Positions 19,736 to 29,798 are shown, counted from the first letter of the stretch. The stretch is 64,000 bases of DNA from Marinobacter nauticus (GCF_019801015.1 NZ_JAHVJZ010000005.1:372001-436000); one strand, 5' to 3'. Program-made: numbers and translations. The notes: generated by a model from the letters alone, not told the origin.

Positions 19736-21558
19736 AGGGCGTCGCTGTAGGTTTCAATCAACGTCAGGAAGGGGCGTCCGTAACGCTCCAGCTTGCGCTC
19801 ACCCACGCCATTGATCGCCAGCATCTCCCTTTCACTGCAGGGCATTTCGGCCGCCATCTCCGCTAATGTGGCATCGTTAAACACCACGTAAGGCGGCACT
19901 CCGGCTTCATCCGCCAGCTCCCGTCGCAGCGCCTTCAGTTTGGCAAACAACTTGCGGTCATACTGGCTCGGCAGCGCGCGACTGCGACGGCTGGAAGGCT
20001 TCTGCAGCACCATCCGGGGCTCCGCCAGCTCCAGCGCTCGCTCTCCCTTCAGTACCATTCTGGCCGCCGGGTTCAGGGTCAGCACCATGGAGCGGGTGAT
20101 GTCCTGATTGAGCAGCCCGTGGTGAATCAGCTGACGCATTACCGACAGCCAGTGGTCGTGGCTCTTGTCCTTGCCGATTCCCCAGGTGGAGAGTTTATGG
20201 TGGCCACGGTCGACCACGTTATGAGCCTGGCTGCCCCTGAGCACTTCGATCACGTGGCCCATGCCGAATCGCTGCCCCACCCGGAACACACAGGAAAGCG
20301 CTTTGCGCGCCTCTTCCGTGCCGTCGTAACGCTTGGGCGGATCCAGGCAGATGTCGCAGTTGCCGCAGGGCTCGTGGCTCGGCTCATCAAAGTAGTTCAG
20401 CAGCACCTGCCGGCGGCAGATCTGCGCTTCGGCAAACGCCGCCATGGCATTGAGTTTGTGGATGTCCACCGGGTTGGGTTCGCTTTCGCCCTGGTCCAGC
20501 AGATGGCGGATCCGGGCGATGTCTGCCGGATCAAACAGCAGCAGCGCTTCGGACTCCAGTCCATCCCGGCCGGCACGGCCGGTTTCCTGGTAGTACCCTT
20601 CGATGGACTTAGGCAGATCCCAGTGCACCACAAAGCGCACATTGGACTTGTTAATTCCCATGCCAAACGCGACCGTTGCCACCACGATGTCTACCCGATC
20701 GCGCAGAAACCCCTCCTGAACGGAGGCGCGCTCATCGGCCGCCATGCCGGCGTGATAGCCCGCCGCGGCAAAGCCTTTCTGACGCAGCTTCTCCGCCACC
20801 TCATCCACCCGACGACGGCTGCCGCAGTAGACAATACCGGCGTTGCCCTTTTGCTGTTTCAGGTACTCGGTCAACTGCTCAAGCGGACGCAGTTTCTCCA
20901 CCACGGTGTAGCGGATATTGGGCCGGTCAAAGCTGGACTGGTGATGGAACGGATTCTGCAGGTTAAGTCGCTGGCAGATGTCCTGACGGGTGGCCCCGTC
21001 GGCGGTGGCGGTCAACGCCATCACCGGGACCTGAGGAAAGCGCTGCTTAAGCCACCCCAGTTGGGCGTACTCCGGTCGGAAGTCGTGGCCCCACTGACTG
21101 ATGCAGTGTGCCTCATCCACCGCCACCATCGACAGCGGCCAGTGGGACAGGCGCTCCTGAATGTCGGCGCTCAGCAATCGCTCCGGAGAGATGTAGAGCA
21201 GTTTGATCTCACCACGGTGGATGGCCCCCATCAGCTCCACCACTTCATGACGTTCCAGGCTGGAGTTCAGCGCCGCAGCGGCGACGCCGGACTCCCGCAG
21301 GGAATCCACCTGATCCTTCATCAGCGAGATCAGGGGGGAGATCACCACCGTCAGGCCCGGCAGCACCAGCGCCGGCAGCTGATAGCAGAGGCTTTTACCC
21401 CCGCCGGTCGGCATGATCACCAGGCAGTCGCGTCCGGCCAGCGTCTGCGACACGACCTCCTCCTGGCCCGGACGAAAGGCACGATAACCAAACACCTGCT
21501 GCAGGGTGGTAAGGGCAAGTTGCTGATCTGTCGACATTGTGGGGACGGTGGCTTCCAT
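19732..21558 (-). CDS. recQ: ATP-dependent DNA helicase RecQ
   Basis: A 608-residue 3'-5' superfamily 2 helicase acting in recombination and repair of stalled forks. Motif [17 protein letters not shown], the aromatic-rich loop with [17 protein letters not shown], and [25 protein letters not shown] with [10 protein letters not shown] are present. The RQC domain has the zinc cysteines (CRRQ..CGNCDIC), and a C-terminal HRDC domain spans roughly the last 80 residues. Start options are ATG 21558 and ATG 21537 (MSTDQQ), and neither has a strong ribosome site. It is divergent from yigI, and the recQ-yigI-rarD neighbourhood also exists in E. coli. Confidence 0.96.
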   Translation of the reverse strand: MEATVPTMSTDQQLALTTLQQVFGYRAFRPGQEEVVSQTLAGRDCLVIMPTGGGKSLCYQLPALVLPGLTVVISPLISLMKDQVDSLRESGVAAAALNSSLERHEVVELMGAIHRGEIKLLYISPERLLSADIQERLSHWPLSMVAVDEAHCISQWGHDFRPEYAQLGWLKQRFPQVPVMALTATADGATRQDICQRLNLQNPFHHQSSFDRPNIRYTVVEKLRPLEQLTEYLKQQKGNAGIVYCGSRRRVDEVAEKLRQKGFAAAGYHAGMAADERASVQEGFLRDRVDIVVATVAFGMGINKSNVRFVVHWDLPKSIEGYYQETGRAGRDGLESEALLLFDPADIARIRHLLDQGESEPNPVDIHKLNAMAAFAEAQICRRQVLLNYFDEPSHEPCGNCDICLDPPKRYDGTEEARKALSCVFRVGQRFGMGHVIEVLRGSQAHNVVDRGHHKLSTWGIGKDKSHDHWLSVMRQLIHHGLLNQDITRSMVLTLNPAARMVLKGERALELAEPRMVLQKPSSRRSRALPSQYDRKLFAKLKALRRELADEAGVPPYVVFNDATLAEMAAEMPCSEREMLAINGVGERKLERYGRPFLTLIETYSDAL

Positions 21559-21654
21559 CAAGGCGGCTAGAGGTGGTCACGAATGGGCGCTATTCTACTT
21601 ATCCGACCCCGGGTTGTCTGCCCGGGAACCGGAACCGAGGCCAGAGGAGGGCCC

Positions 21655-22110
21655 ATGACTCAACAAGCGATCCTGGATCAGGTTTCCACCATCTTTAACG
21701 ATCACCTGCCATTTCACCGCCACCTGGGGCTGGAAGTGGTGCGTTATGACGCCGAAGGTGTCGAAGTGGCCATCGAGATGGGCGAGCACCTTATCGGTAA
21801 CGTACACCAGCAAATCCTGCACGGTGGCGTCACCGCCACACTGCTGGATGTCACCGGCGGACTGACCGCCTTTGCCGGCGTGGTCGCGCGGGAAGCGACC
21901 CCCTCTCCGGAGCTGTTGGCGCAGAAACTGCCCAAACTGGGCACCATCGATCTGCGGGTGGACTATCTCAGGCCCGGCCGGGGCAAACGCTTTATTGCCA
22001 CCGGCACCATCATCCGGACCGGCAACAAAGTCGCCGTGTGCCGGATGGAGCTGCACAACGAAGAGGGCACCCATATCGCCTTTGGCACCGGCACCTACAT
22101 GGTTGGCTAA
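21655..22110 (+). CDS. yigI: YigI-like hotdog acyl-CoA thioesterase
   Basis: A 151-residue hotdog-fold protein. It matches E. coli YigI closely at ILHGGVTATLLDVTGGL (the catalytic helix), LGTIDLRVDYLRPGRGKRFIATG and RTGNKVAVCRMELHNEEGTHIAFGTGTYMVG. Family members hydrolyse acyl-CoA thioesters in the cytoplasm; YigI favours medium to long chains. The ATG at 21655 has GGAGG eight bases upstream, so the longer upstream frame is rejected. It lies between recQ and rarD, the same neighbours as in E. coli. Confidence 0.9.
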   Translation: MTQQAILDQVSTIFNDHLPFHRHLGLEVVRYDAEGVEVAIEMGEHLIGNVHQQILHGGVTATLLDVTGGLTAFAGVVAREATPSPELLAQKLPKLGTIDLRVDYLRPGRGKRFIATGTIIRTGNKVAVCRMELHNEEGTHIAFGTGTYMVG

Positions 22111-22180
22111 TGCGCACTGGTGGTGGGGAATGGGGCGGTGGCATAATGCCCGCCCTGACTTCCCCTGAACCTGATCCGTT

Positions 22181-23083
22181 ATGCCCGACACAGAAGCCCG
22201 AAACGGGACGCTGTACGCCATCAGCGCCTACCTGATGTGGGGGTTCGCCCCGCTCTACTTTAAAGCGATCGCCAGCGTCGCCCCGGATGAGATCCTGATG
22301 CACCGGGTGATCTGGTCCTTTTTCCTGGTGGCCGGACTGGTTTGGTTCGGCGGCCGGATGGGGGAAGTGCGCGCTCTGCTGAAAAAGCCAAAGACGTTGG
22401 GGATCCTGTCGATAACCGCCTTATTGGTGGGGGCCAACTGGCTGATCTTTATCTGGGCTGTGGCCAATGACCATGTGCTCGACGCCAGCCTGGGCTACTT
22501 CATCAACCCCCTGCTCAGCGTGGCACTGGGGATGCTGGTGCTGGGTGAGCGCCTGGGTCGGTTGCAGATGCTGGCGGTGAGCATCGCCGCGCTGGGGGTG
22601 TTGGTGCAGTTGATCCAGTTTGGTTCCGTTCCCTGGATCTCTCTGGCACTGGCAGGCAGTTTCGGGATTTACGGCCTGATGCGTAAACAGGTGAACCTTC
22701 AGGCCAGCACGGGTTTACTGGTTGAAACCGCCATCCTGCTGCCGCTGGCCCTGCTCTACTGGGCCATGATCGATACCGCGACCTCTGATCTCGCCAGCAA
22801 TACCCTATCGCTGAACCTGCTGCTGCTGGCCGCCGGCATTGTCACCACACTGCCGCTGCTGGCGTTCTCCGCTGCGGCCATCCGCATCCCGCTCTACCTG
22901 CTGGGTATGCTGCAGTACATCGGCCCCAGCATCATGTTTGTGATGGCGCTGACGCTGTTCGGGGAGAGCCTGTCCGCTCCTCAGCTGGTGACCTTCGGAT
23001 TCATCTGGAGCGCGCTGTTGCTGCTCTCGTTTGACGCCATTAAAAAAGCCCGGCAGAAACGCCGGGCTCTGAAACGCGCCTGA
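22181..23083 (+). CDS. rarD: EamA-family permease RarD
   Basis: A 300-residue inner-membrane protein with ten hydrophobic segments, made of two EamA repeats. The beginning GTLYAISAYLMWGFAPLYFKAI and the later DASLGYFINPLLSVALGMLVLGERL and YIGPSIMFVMALTLFGE are characteristic of RarD (chloramphenicol-sensitivity protein family). The transported substrate is not known. It follows yigI by 70 bases on the same strand. Its last codons overlap the terminator hairpin that serves the convergent hem operon. Confidence 0.92.
   Translation: MPDTEARNGTLYAISAYLMWGFAPLYFKAIASVAPDEILMHRVIWSFFLVAGLVWFGGRMGEVRALLKKPKTLGILSITALLVGANWLIFIWAVANDHVLDASLGYFINPLLSVALGMLVLGERLGRLQMLAVSIAALGVLVQLIQFGSVPWISLALAGSFGIYGLMRKQVNLQASTGLLVETAILLPLALLYWAMIDTATSDLASNTLSLNLLLLAAGIVTTLPLLAFSAAAIRIPLYLLGMLQYIGPSIMFVMALTLFGESLSAPQLVTFGFIWSALLLLSFDAIKKARQKRRALKRA
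23042..23068 (-). terminator. Terminator of the hemCDXY operon, inside rarD
   Basis: On the minus strand a perfect 8-bp stem AGCCCGGC/GCCGGGCT is followed by six T. It lies about 20 bases beyond the hemY stop but within the last codons of the convergent rarD gene. Confidence 0.8.
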
Positions 23084-23086
23084 TGC

Positions 23087-24250
23087 TCAACTCATGCTGA
23101 GAAGTTTGCGATAGCTGTTCAGGGCGCCTTCGCGCTCGCCCAGCTGCTCCTGCACATGGGCGAGTGCACGATAACGGGACACCGTCGGCGCCTGCTCCAC
23201 CGCTTTCAGGCGCCACTCCTTGGCCTTGCGCCAGGCCCGATCCACTTCCGCCAGAGCGGCATAGCAATCCTTCAGCTCCAGCAAATCGGACTCCGGATAT
23301 TTGCGCTCCAGAATGTGAGAAACCGACTCCGCCGCACCATCCGCCAATGCCGGCAACGTCGCCAACAGCACTGGCTGGGGCGCCACTTTGTCGAGGCGAT
23401 CCAGCACCTGTTTGCGGCCCAGAGCCATATCACCAAACCGCGCCAGCCCCTGCGCATAGGCGATGATCACCACTTCCGAGCGCTTCAGGCGGCGTGACAG
23501 CCCTTGCCAGCGCTGCTCAAGGGCGTCCCGATCCGGCGCCTGGTTCAGGCACGCGACCTCAATCTCTTCCGGCAGGGCGGCCAGTGCCTCTTCAGGCAAC
23601 ACCTTGTGTTTGGTCAGGGCCGGCACCAGTCTGGCCAACGCATCCCAATCCGCCTGGCGACGGTAGAGTTCCAACGCCAGCTTCAGCACCTGGGGTTGCT
23701 GCCGCAGCTTCGGCTCCAGCGCCTCCAGCCCTTGTCGGGCTTGCGCCAGTTCACCGTCGTCAATCTGATAACGCAGCCGGGTGATCTGCACCGCTTTGGT
23801 CGCACCGGGCTGTTTCTCAGCGGCGGCCAGGTAGCTTTCGCTGGCTTCCGGATCGCCCCGGTGGTGCGCCGCACGGGCGGCGGCCAGATAATTGATGACC
23901 GGATACTCGCCGGCCTGGGCCCCTTTGGCCATCGCCTGCTCTGCCGCAGTCCAGTCTTCCTGTGCCAGGGCCAACGCGCCCTGAAGAGTGTGCTTGCGGC
24001 TGCGGTTACGACGCCAGCGCTGAGGCGAACCCAAGGTAAAGCCGGTCAGGTTAACCAGCTTCACCACCAGATACTCCAGCAGCTGCAGCACCCCAAAAGC
24101 CACCAGCAGCACGATCACCGCGCCCACGACGGAGGTTTCAACGGTGTACTCGCCGATCGCCACCAGCACATAGCCCTTGTTGGCGACCAGCGTCGGCCCG
24201 GCCAGCAACCCCGCCAGCACCAGCACGGCATAGAACAGAATCCGGATCAT
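23087..24250 (-). CDS. hemY: HemY-type TPR membrane protein
   Basis: A 387-residue inner-membrane protein with two N-terminal membrane segments (residues ~4-24 and ~40-63) and a long TPR-like helical tail exposed to the periplasm or cytoplasm. This is the proteobacterial HemY of the hemCDXY operon, named for haem synthesis but distinct from Bacillus protoporphyrinogen oxidase. It is thought to affect haem/porphyrin balance, and a precise role is unsettled. Landmarks include NKGYVLVAIGEYTVETS and LTGFTLGSPQRWRRNRSRK. Its start overlaps the hemX stop by four bases. Confidence 0.93.
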   Translation of the reverse strand: MIRILFYAVLVLAGLLAGPTLVANKGYVLVAIGEYTVETSVVGAVIVLLVAFGVLQLLEYLVVKLVNLTGFTLGSPQRWRRNRSRKHTLQGALALAQEDWTAAEQAMAKGAQAGEYPVINYLAAARAAHHRGDPEASESYLAAAEKQPGATKAVQITRLRYQIDDGELAQARQGLEALEPKLRQQPQVLKLALELYRRQADWDALARLVPALTKHKVLPEEALAALPEEIEVACLNQAPDRDALEQRWQGLSRRLKRSEVVIIAYAQGLARFGDMALGRKQVLDRLDKVAPQPVLLATLPALADGAAESVSHILERKYPESDLLELKDCYAALAEVDRAWRKAKEWRLKAVEQAPTVSRYRALAHVQEQLGEREGALNSYRKLLSMS

Positions 24251-25551
24251 GGGGCCACTCCCTCATGGCGGCCCAAACGCTCTGCCACGAGTCTGGCCAG
24301 CGGGTCCGCCACGGTAAATCGTACCGGCGCAGCCAGGCCGATCTGAGCATCGGCCCACTGGTCCAGCTGGGCCAGAGCCCCCTGAACACTGTGGTCATCC
24401 AGATTGAAATAGTCGCTCATCCAGAGACGGGCGGTGCTCAGCGCTTCCTGATACGCCTCGCTGTGTCCCTGATACAGCGCCAGTTGAGCCTGCATCAGCT
24501 TGCCTTTGAGGTGTTCCCGCAGGTACCACTCCTGATCCGGCGCCAGCAACGGCTGCACCGCACCCTGACGGCGGCGGACGGTAATAAAATCGTCGGTCAG
24601 GGCATGCCAGCTCTTGGCCAGGTTGGCTCGCCAGTCACTGAGCGACTCGCTCGGCTCGGCCTGCCCGGCGACCTCTACCGCATCCGGCAGCGTCACGGTA
24701 TTGAGCGGCAGGGTATCGATGCGCTTGATCAGGGACTCAATGCCCAAAGAGAGGCCGGCACGGTCCATTCGAGGCAGGGCAGACAGGGTCGCCATGTCAT
24801 CAGCCAGGGCTTCACGCAGCGGCAGCAGGTCACTCTGACCCAGAGTCTGCAAACGATTGTCGGCATCCCGCAGCAGCGCCAGGGCGGTATCCGGATCGTG
24901 CTCCAGCCACAGCTTTCGTGACGCCATCCGCACCAGATAATCCGCTTCCGCCAGCATCCAGTCACTGGGCTGGCGCTGGGCGGCACGGCGCTGCGCTTCA
25001 AGCTGCTGCTCGCGCAATGACACCAGAGCGGCCTGATGGTCACCCTGGGCGGACTCATTACGCTCGATGCGACGCTCCAGCGTTTGGCTGCGCTGGGCCA
25101 TGGCCTGTTTCAGTTCCTGAAGCTGGCCGTTCAGCTGGGCGTTGTCCTGACGGAGTTGCTGCTCCTGCTGCCACTGCCAACCGACAAATACGGCGGCGCC
25201 AATGGCCACCACCAATGCCAGCAGCCCCACGTACAACCCGGCATGGCTGGCCGGAGCCGCAGCGGCAACAGGCTGAACGACCGGTTCGGAGGGACGGGGC
25301 GCGGGTTCGGGTTTAGGCTCAGGTTGAGTGGCGACAGCAGCAGAAGCGTCGACACCACCGGATCCGGCAGTGTCAGGCTCATTCTTGGTCGGTTCAGGGG
25401 CAGATTCGGCCGGTGTTTCGGCCGAATCGGAAGCGCGAACGGGTTGGTCCTGCGAAGTGGTGGACTCAGCAACCGGCTCAGTGGCCGGTACGTCGGTCTG
25501 TTCGTCAGGACGGGCCTGGGGATCCCTCGGATCCTTCGGGGTCTTCTCCAT
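24247..25551 (-). CDS. hemX: HemX, uroporphyrinogen-III C-methyltransferase-like membrane protein
   Basis: A 434-residue bitopic membrane protein. Residues 1-105 are a long Pro/Glu/Ala-rich cytoplasmic tail, then one membrane segment (~106-126) and a coiled coil (QEQQLRQDNAQLNGQLQELKQ). The periplasmic domain contains SDWMLAEADYLVRMASRKLWLEHDPDTALALLRDAD, the family's best conserved stretch. It is annotated in many genomes as a methyltransferase but lacks a SAM-binding fold, so the enzymatic name is doubtful. The gene overlaps hemD by 47 bases at its start and hemY by four at its end. Confidence 0.92.
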   Translation of the reverse strand: MEKTPKDPRDPQARPDEQTDVPATEPVAESTTSQDQPVRASDSAETPAESAPEPTKNEPDTAGSGGVDASAAVATQPEPKPEPAPRPSEPVVQPVAAAAPASHAGLYVGLLALVVAIGAAVFVGWQWQQEQQLRQDNAQLNGQLQELKQAMAQRSQTLERRIERNESAQGDHQAALVSLREQQLEAQRRAAQRQPSDWMLAEADYLVRMASRKLWLEHDPDTALALLRDADNRLQTLGQSDLLPLREALADDMATLSALPRMDRAGLSLGIESLIKRIDTLPLNTVTLPDAVEVAGQAEPSESLSDWRANLAKSWHALTDDFITVRRRQGAVQPLLAPDQEWYLREHLKGKLMQAQLALYQGHSEAYQEALSTARLWMSDYFNLDDHSVQGALAQLDQWADAQIGLAAPVRFTVADPLARLVAERLGRHEGVAP

Positions 25552-26269
25552 AGTGATTCATACTTCCTAGGCAGCGGACAATGGCGTCATCCCCGGCTCC
25601 GCCCATTATCTGGATTCGCTGACAGCCGCGCCGCTGCGCCAGCTCAGCCACCCGCGTCACCGGGACCAGCCACAGACACTGCTGCAACCAGGGGTGATCC
25701 GATAAAGGCGTTACTGCAAAGAGGTTTTCAAGGATTTCGCCGCTGGTAGCCAGTATGACGTCTACCCCGTTTTGACGCCAGCTTTGCACCTGCTCCTGGG
25801 GCCAATCGGGGCGTTCCCGACGATACAACTCCCAGAACTGAACGTCGTAGCCGTCCGCCCGAAGTGTCTGAGCCATCACTTCGCGACCACCAACGCCCCG
25901 CACAATGGCCATCCGCTTGCCGGTGAGCGTCTGCCATTGAGGCAGTGCCAGCACCCCCTCAGTGGTTTCCTCACCAAATGGCGGGCAGAACGGCTCAACA
26001 CCACAGCGACGCAACGCCGCTGCAGTGCCTCCGCCTACCGCAAAGTAGGCGATATCCGGCCAGCGTCCCGCCAACTTTCGGTGGGCGTACTCCACCGCGG
26101 TTGGTGACACAAAAAAAGCCCCGTCCACCTCGTCGAGGGGGCTGGGGCCGGCATTCGGATTGTCCACGAGGGTGACCATGGGGGCGCAGCTGGTGCGCAC
26201 CCCCAAAGCCGCCAGCTTGTCAGCCAGCGGCCCATTGCGCCCGTCGGGACGGGTCAGCAGCAGGTGCAT
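25505..26269 (-). CDS. hemD: Uroporphyrinogen-III synthase
   Basis: Closes and inverts ring D of hydroxymethylbilane to make uroporphyrinogen III. The 254-residue product has the two-domain layout of this poorly conserved family: LLTRPDGRNGPLADKLAALGVRT at the start, FFVSPTAVEYA, FAVGGGTAAAL and ATSGEILENLF near residue 170. The ATG overlaps the hemC stop by one base (TGATG). Its 3' end overlaps hemX by 47 bases, longer than the usual coupling overlap. Confidence 0.94.
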   Translation of the reverse strand: MHLLLTRPDGRNGPLADKLAALGVRTSCAPMVTLVDNPNAGPSPLDEVDGAFFVSPTAVEYAHRKLAGRWPDIAYFAVGGGTAAALRRCGVEPFCPPFGEETTEGVLALPQWQTLTGKRMAIVRGVGGREVMAQTLRADGYDVQFWELYRRERPDWPQEQVQSWRQNGVDVILATSGEILENLFAVTPLSDHPWLQQCLWLVPVTRVAELAQRRGCQRIQIMGGAGDDAIVRCLGSMNHYGEDPEGSEGSPGPS

Positions 26270-27201
26270 CAGGCGTCTCCGTACACCCGCTTGAGGATGG
26301 CGCCAGCGCCTTGCGCCAGCAGGCGCTCGGCCAGCTCGACACCCAGCTTCTGAGCATCCGCGACCGGGCCGCGCAGTTCATCACTGATGATCACGCTGCC
26401 ATCCGGATCACCCACCAGGCCACGCAGCCACAGGGTGTCACCTTCAATCACGGAGTAGGCACCGATCGGCACCTGACAGCCACCTTCCAGGTGGGTGTTC
26501 ATGGCGCGCTCAGCCAAGACACGAGCGTGAGTCGGGGCGTGGTTCATCACACTGATCAGCTCCAGCAGCTCAGCGTCATCCAGGCGGCACTCAATGCCTA
26601 CGGCACCCTGGCCGTTGGCCGGCAGGGATTGCTCCGGCTCGATAAGATCGGTGATGCGCTCTTCCAGCTCCAGACGCTTCAGGCCTGCAGCGGCCAGAAT
26701 GATGGCGTCGTACTCACCGGCGTCCAGCTTGGACAGACGGGTGCCCACGTTGCCACGCAGGTCACGCACGTCCAGATCAGGACGCATGGCGCGCAGCTGA
26801 CACTGACGACGCAGTGAGGAGGAGCCCACAATGGCGCCCTGGGGCAGCTCATCCAGGCACTTATAGGTGTTGGAGACAAACGCATCACGCGGGTCTTCAC
26901 GCTCGCAGATCACCGCCAGGCCCAGCCCTTCCGGAAACTCCACCGGGACGTCCTTCATGGAGTGCACCGCGATGTCGGCTTCGCCGTTCAGCATCGCCAC
27001 TTCCAATTCCTTGACGAACAGGCCCTTACCACCGACTTTGGCCAGCGGCGTATCCAGAATGCGATCACCTTTGGTGGACATCTTCAACAGAGTAACGGTC
27101 AGCCCCGGATGGGCCTTCTCCAGTTCGGCTTTCACGAACTCGGCTTGCCACAAGGCCAGCGGGCTCTTCCGGGTTGCGATACGGATCTCTTTACGGGCCA
27201 T
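26269..27201 (-). CDS. hemC: Porphobilinogen deaminase (hydroxymethylbilane synthase)
   Basis: Polymerises four porphobilinogen molecules into hydroxymethylbilane. The 310-residue product has [17 protein letters not shown] at the start, [11 protein letters not shown], the arginine-rich [29 protein letters not shown] and [17 protein letters not shown], where the Cys carries the dipyrromethane cofactor. AAGGGAAAG lies about five bases upstream of the ATG. It is the first gene of hemCDXY and is divergent from cyaA, the same arrangement as in E. coli. Confidence 0.97.
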   Translation of the reverse strand: MARKEIRIATRKSPLALWQAEFVKAELEKAHPGLTVTLLKMSTKGDRILDTPLAKVGGKGLFVKELEVAMLNGEADIAVHSMKDVPVEFPEGLGLAVICEREDPRDAFVSNTYKCLDELPQGAIVGSSSLRRQCQLRAMRPDLDVRDLRGNVGTRLSKLDAGEYDAIILAAAGLKRLELEERITDLIEPEQSLPANGQGAVGIECRLDDAELLELISVMNHAPTHARVLAERAMNTHLEGGCQVPIGAYSVIEGDTLWLRGLVGDPDGSVIISDELRGPVADAQKLGVELAERLLAQGAGAILKRVYGDA

Positions 27202-27375
27202 CGATCTTTCCCTTGGCTGTCTGAACTTTGTACCTTTTCGGTACGGTTGTGGCGGTCATGTTGCCAGTCTTTAGGCCCCCAGAAAAGGAATCGGCTCGCA
27301 ACCTGACCACAAAACCCGACCTTAAGCGGGCAAAAGGGTGAACCAACTCACGCTTTCCTCTCAGACAGGTAAAAG

Positions 27376-27391
27376 TGTTACCATGGTCACA
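27376..27391. promoter_or_regulatory. Likely CRP site upstream of cyaA
   Basis: TGTTA-CCATGG-TCACA matches the CRP consensus TGTGA-N6-TCACA at nine of ten core bases. It ends 28 bases before the cyaA start codon, a position suited to autorepression of adenylate cyclase by cAMP-CRP as in E. coli. The flanks (AAAG.. and AGTTTT) also fit. Confidence 0.6.
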
Positions 27392-27419
27392 GTTTTCCCA
27401 GTTAACTCTCTGAAAGCCG

Positions 27420-29798
27420 TTGCGAGATTTGCAGTCCGACATCGCGCTAAGCGACCAGCTTAATCAACACCGCCTCATACTGGCCCAGCAGCAGCTGGGC
27501 CAGAGTCGCTTGGCGGCATTTTTTCAGCTGCCGTGGCTGCTGCACCTGAATCTGCCTCAGCTTCCCGGCTATCAGCCGGATGCGCCGGCCGGGTTCCCGG
27601 TCGCGCCGCTGCTGCCCCGCCCTGAAAACTGGCCAACCCGACCCGACGATGCCCCTGAGCTGCTGGGGCTATACACCATGGGCAGCACCGGCACCTTCGG
27701 CCAGGGCCCGGAATCCGATCTGGACTGCTGGGTGGTACACCCGGTGGACCTAAGCCAGGAAAAACGGCAGGCCCTGGCGCGCAAATGCGAAGCACTGGAA
27801 GCCCATTTCGCGCAAGCCGGTCTGGAGGTGCACCTCTACCTGATGCGTCCGGATATGCTGGAGCACGGCCAGTCCGACCAACTCTCTGCGGAGCACAGCG
27901 GCTCTGCCCAGAACTGGCTGCTGCTGGAGGAGTTTTATCGTACCCAGATCCGTCTGGCGGGCCGCCCCCTGGCCTGGTGGCCCTCCGCGCCCCAGGACCA
28001 CCCCGAACTGCTCAGTCTGGGTCAGCTTAGTCATCTGCCCGCGTCGGAGTTCTTCGGTGCCGCGCTGTGGCAGCTGTTCAAGGGACTGGATAAGCCCCAC
28101 AAAGCGGGTCTGAAAGTGCTGCTGCTGGAAGCTTATGTGGCGGATTACCCGGACCAGCGCATCCTGCGCGACCAACTCTGGTACCGGCTGCGGGCCGGGC
28201 AGTCTCTGCTCTCACTGGACCCCTACCTGATGCTGTACCAACGGGTCAGCGACTACCTGGAGCGGGAAAGCGACCGTCGCCGCCTGACCATGGTGCAACG
28301 CAGTTTCTATCTGAAATGCGCGCTGCCGCTCAGTGATGAAGGCAGCCGGAGCGACTGGCGCTACGAGACGCTGAAGGCGCTGACCGAGCAATGGCGCTGG
28401 ACCCGGGAGTTGATCCTCAGCCTGGATCAGTCCCGCCATTGGCATGCGGGGCAGTTGCGCTGGTGCAATGAGCGGCTGGATCAGCTGATGCTCACCAGCT
28501 ATCAGCGCCTGACCGGTTTCGCCGCCCGACAGCGCATGCGCAGCCGCCTAAAGCTGGAGGAGCTGGGGGTGCTCACCCGCAAGCTCTACACCAAGTTCGA
28601 AGCGGACTCAGCCAAAGTGCCGCTGCTGAACCCGTTGTGGAGCGGCGATCTTGAAGAAGAAGCCCTGACCCTGGTGGCCGTGAAGGACAACCCCAATCAC
28701 CCAAAAGGCTGGTACCTCTACCGTCGTCCGCCGCACGGCAGTCAGCTGTTTGGTGAAAGTCCGCTTTACCACGCTGACTCCCGCATCGCCTGCCTGGCCT
28801 GGGCACTGACCAACGGCCTGATCGGGGAAGCCACCCACATCCACTGCCATCAGGGTGGCCAGAGCTGGCACAGCCGCAAACTGACCAAGCTCTGTCAGCG
28901 GCTCCGGGGCGTGATTGTGGCGCCGCCGCAGCCGACCCTAGAGGCACTGCAGGCACCCTGGCGCTACACCAGTGTGGTGCTGCTCTGCAATGTCGAGCAG
29001 GACCCAACACTGAACTGGCGCGGCCAACCTCTGATGATGGACCTACAAGGTGCCCCCGTGTTCGCGACCGGGCGGCCCAAGCGCAATCTGGTGGGCAGCC
29101 TGACGCTGCTGACTGAAAACTCCTGGGGCGAGCGTCACTGCTTCCGGTTCGAGGAGGAGGAGGGGCTGCTGAAGCTGCTGGCGCAACTGCTCAGTGGACT
29201 GGACCGTCCCCAGGGCCCCTTGCCGGTGCAGGTATTCTGCGGCGCCAAACGTCTGCGCAGCCAGATTGAAGATGCGGTAAGCCAACTGCTGGAGCGGGTG
29301 CAACGCCTCTATTGTCAGGCCACCATGGAGCGGACTCAGGTTTGGCCGCTGGCGATCGGTCATCGCCAGTATGGGCTGTTTATCGATCCCCGGGGGCTGC
29401 GCTGGCAGCGGCTGGATAAGGCGGAAGCCCTGATGGGGCAACTGCGTCGTCATGGCATGGTGGAGTTGCCCAAGCCCGACCTGGGTGACGACCCCTACGC
29501 CCATGCGCCGGCCATTCTGGGTCAGTACGCCCGCAAAGGGCTGGTGCAGATCTTCGTCCGGGAGCGCCCCTCTGGCCTCGATATCTACCTGCTGGATGAG
29601 CACAACGCCCTGAAGCGGCTGAAAAGCGGCGAACATGGGCTGGGCGGTCTGGTGGACGAGTTCAGCCATCTTTATGCGTTTCAGCGCAGCAATCAGCGGG
29701 GCACCTTTGGTGCCGGCGGGTGCTTCAACCTGCCCCAGTTTTATCGACTGACGCGGGCAGAAGGCGGTGAACTGGCGGTAGAACCACTGGCGATCTGA
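27420..29798 (+). CDS. cyaA: Class I adenylate cyclase
   Basis: Makes cAMP from ATP; the CRP partner controls catabolite genes. The 792-residue product has the N-terminal nucleotidyltransferase motif LYTMGSTGTFGQ..SDLD, with Gly88-Ser89 and Asp100/Asp102 as metal ligands. It continues through EFYRTQIRLAG, FFGAALWQLFKGLDKPHKAGLKVLLLEAY and GVLTRKLYTKFEA to the regulatory C-terminal half. It is slightly shorter than E. coli CyaA (848), mainly at the C-terminus. The start is TTG, as in E. coli where a TTG limits synthesis, and the ribosome site is weak (TGAAAG). The gene is divergent from hemC. Confidence 0.95.
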   Translation: MRDLQSDIALSDQLNQHRLILAQQQLGQSRLAAFFQLPWLLHLNLPQLPGYQPDAPAGFPVAPLLPRPENWPTRPDDAPELLGLYTMGSTGTFGQGPESDLDCWVVHPVDLSQEKRQALARKCEALEAHFAQAGLEVHLYLMRPDMLEHGQSDQLSAEHSGSAQNWLLLEEFYRTQIRLAGRPLAWWPSAPQDHPELLSLGQLSHLPASEFFGAALWQLFKGLDKPHKAGLKVLLLEAYVADYPDQRILRDQLWYRLRAGQSLLSLDPYLMLYQRVSDYLERESDRRRLTMVQRSFYLKCALPLSDEGSRSDWRYETLKALTEQWRWTRELILSLDQSRHWHAGQLRWCNERLDQLMLTSYQRLTGFAARQRMRSRLKLEELGVLTRKLYTKFEADSAKVPLLNPLWSGDLEEEALTLVAVKDNPNHPKGWYLYRRPPHGSQLFGESPLYHADSRIACLAWALTNGLIGEATHIHCHQGGQSWHSRKLTKLCQRLRGVIVAPPQPTLEALQAPWRYTSVVLLCNVEQDPTLNWRGQPLMMDLQGAPVFATGRPKRNLVGSLTLLTENSWGERHCFRFEEEEGLLKLLAQLLSGLDRPQGPLPVQVFCGAKRLRSQIEDAVSQLLERVQRLYCQATMERTQVWPLAIGHRQYGLFIDPRGLRWQRLDKAEALMGQLRRHGMVELPKPDLGDDPYAHAPAILGQYARKGLVQIFVRERPSGLDIYLLDEHNALKRLKSGEHGLGGLVDEFSHLYAFQRSNQRGTFGAGGCFNLPQFYRLTRAEGGELAVEPLAI

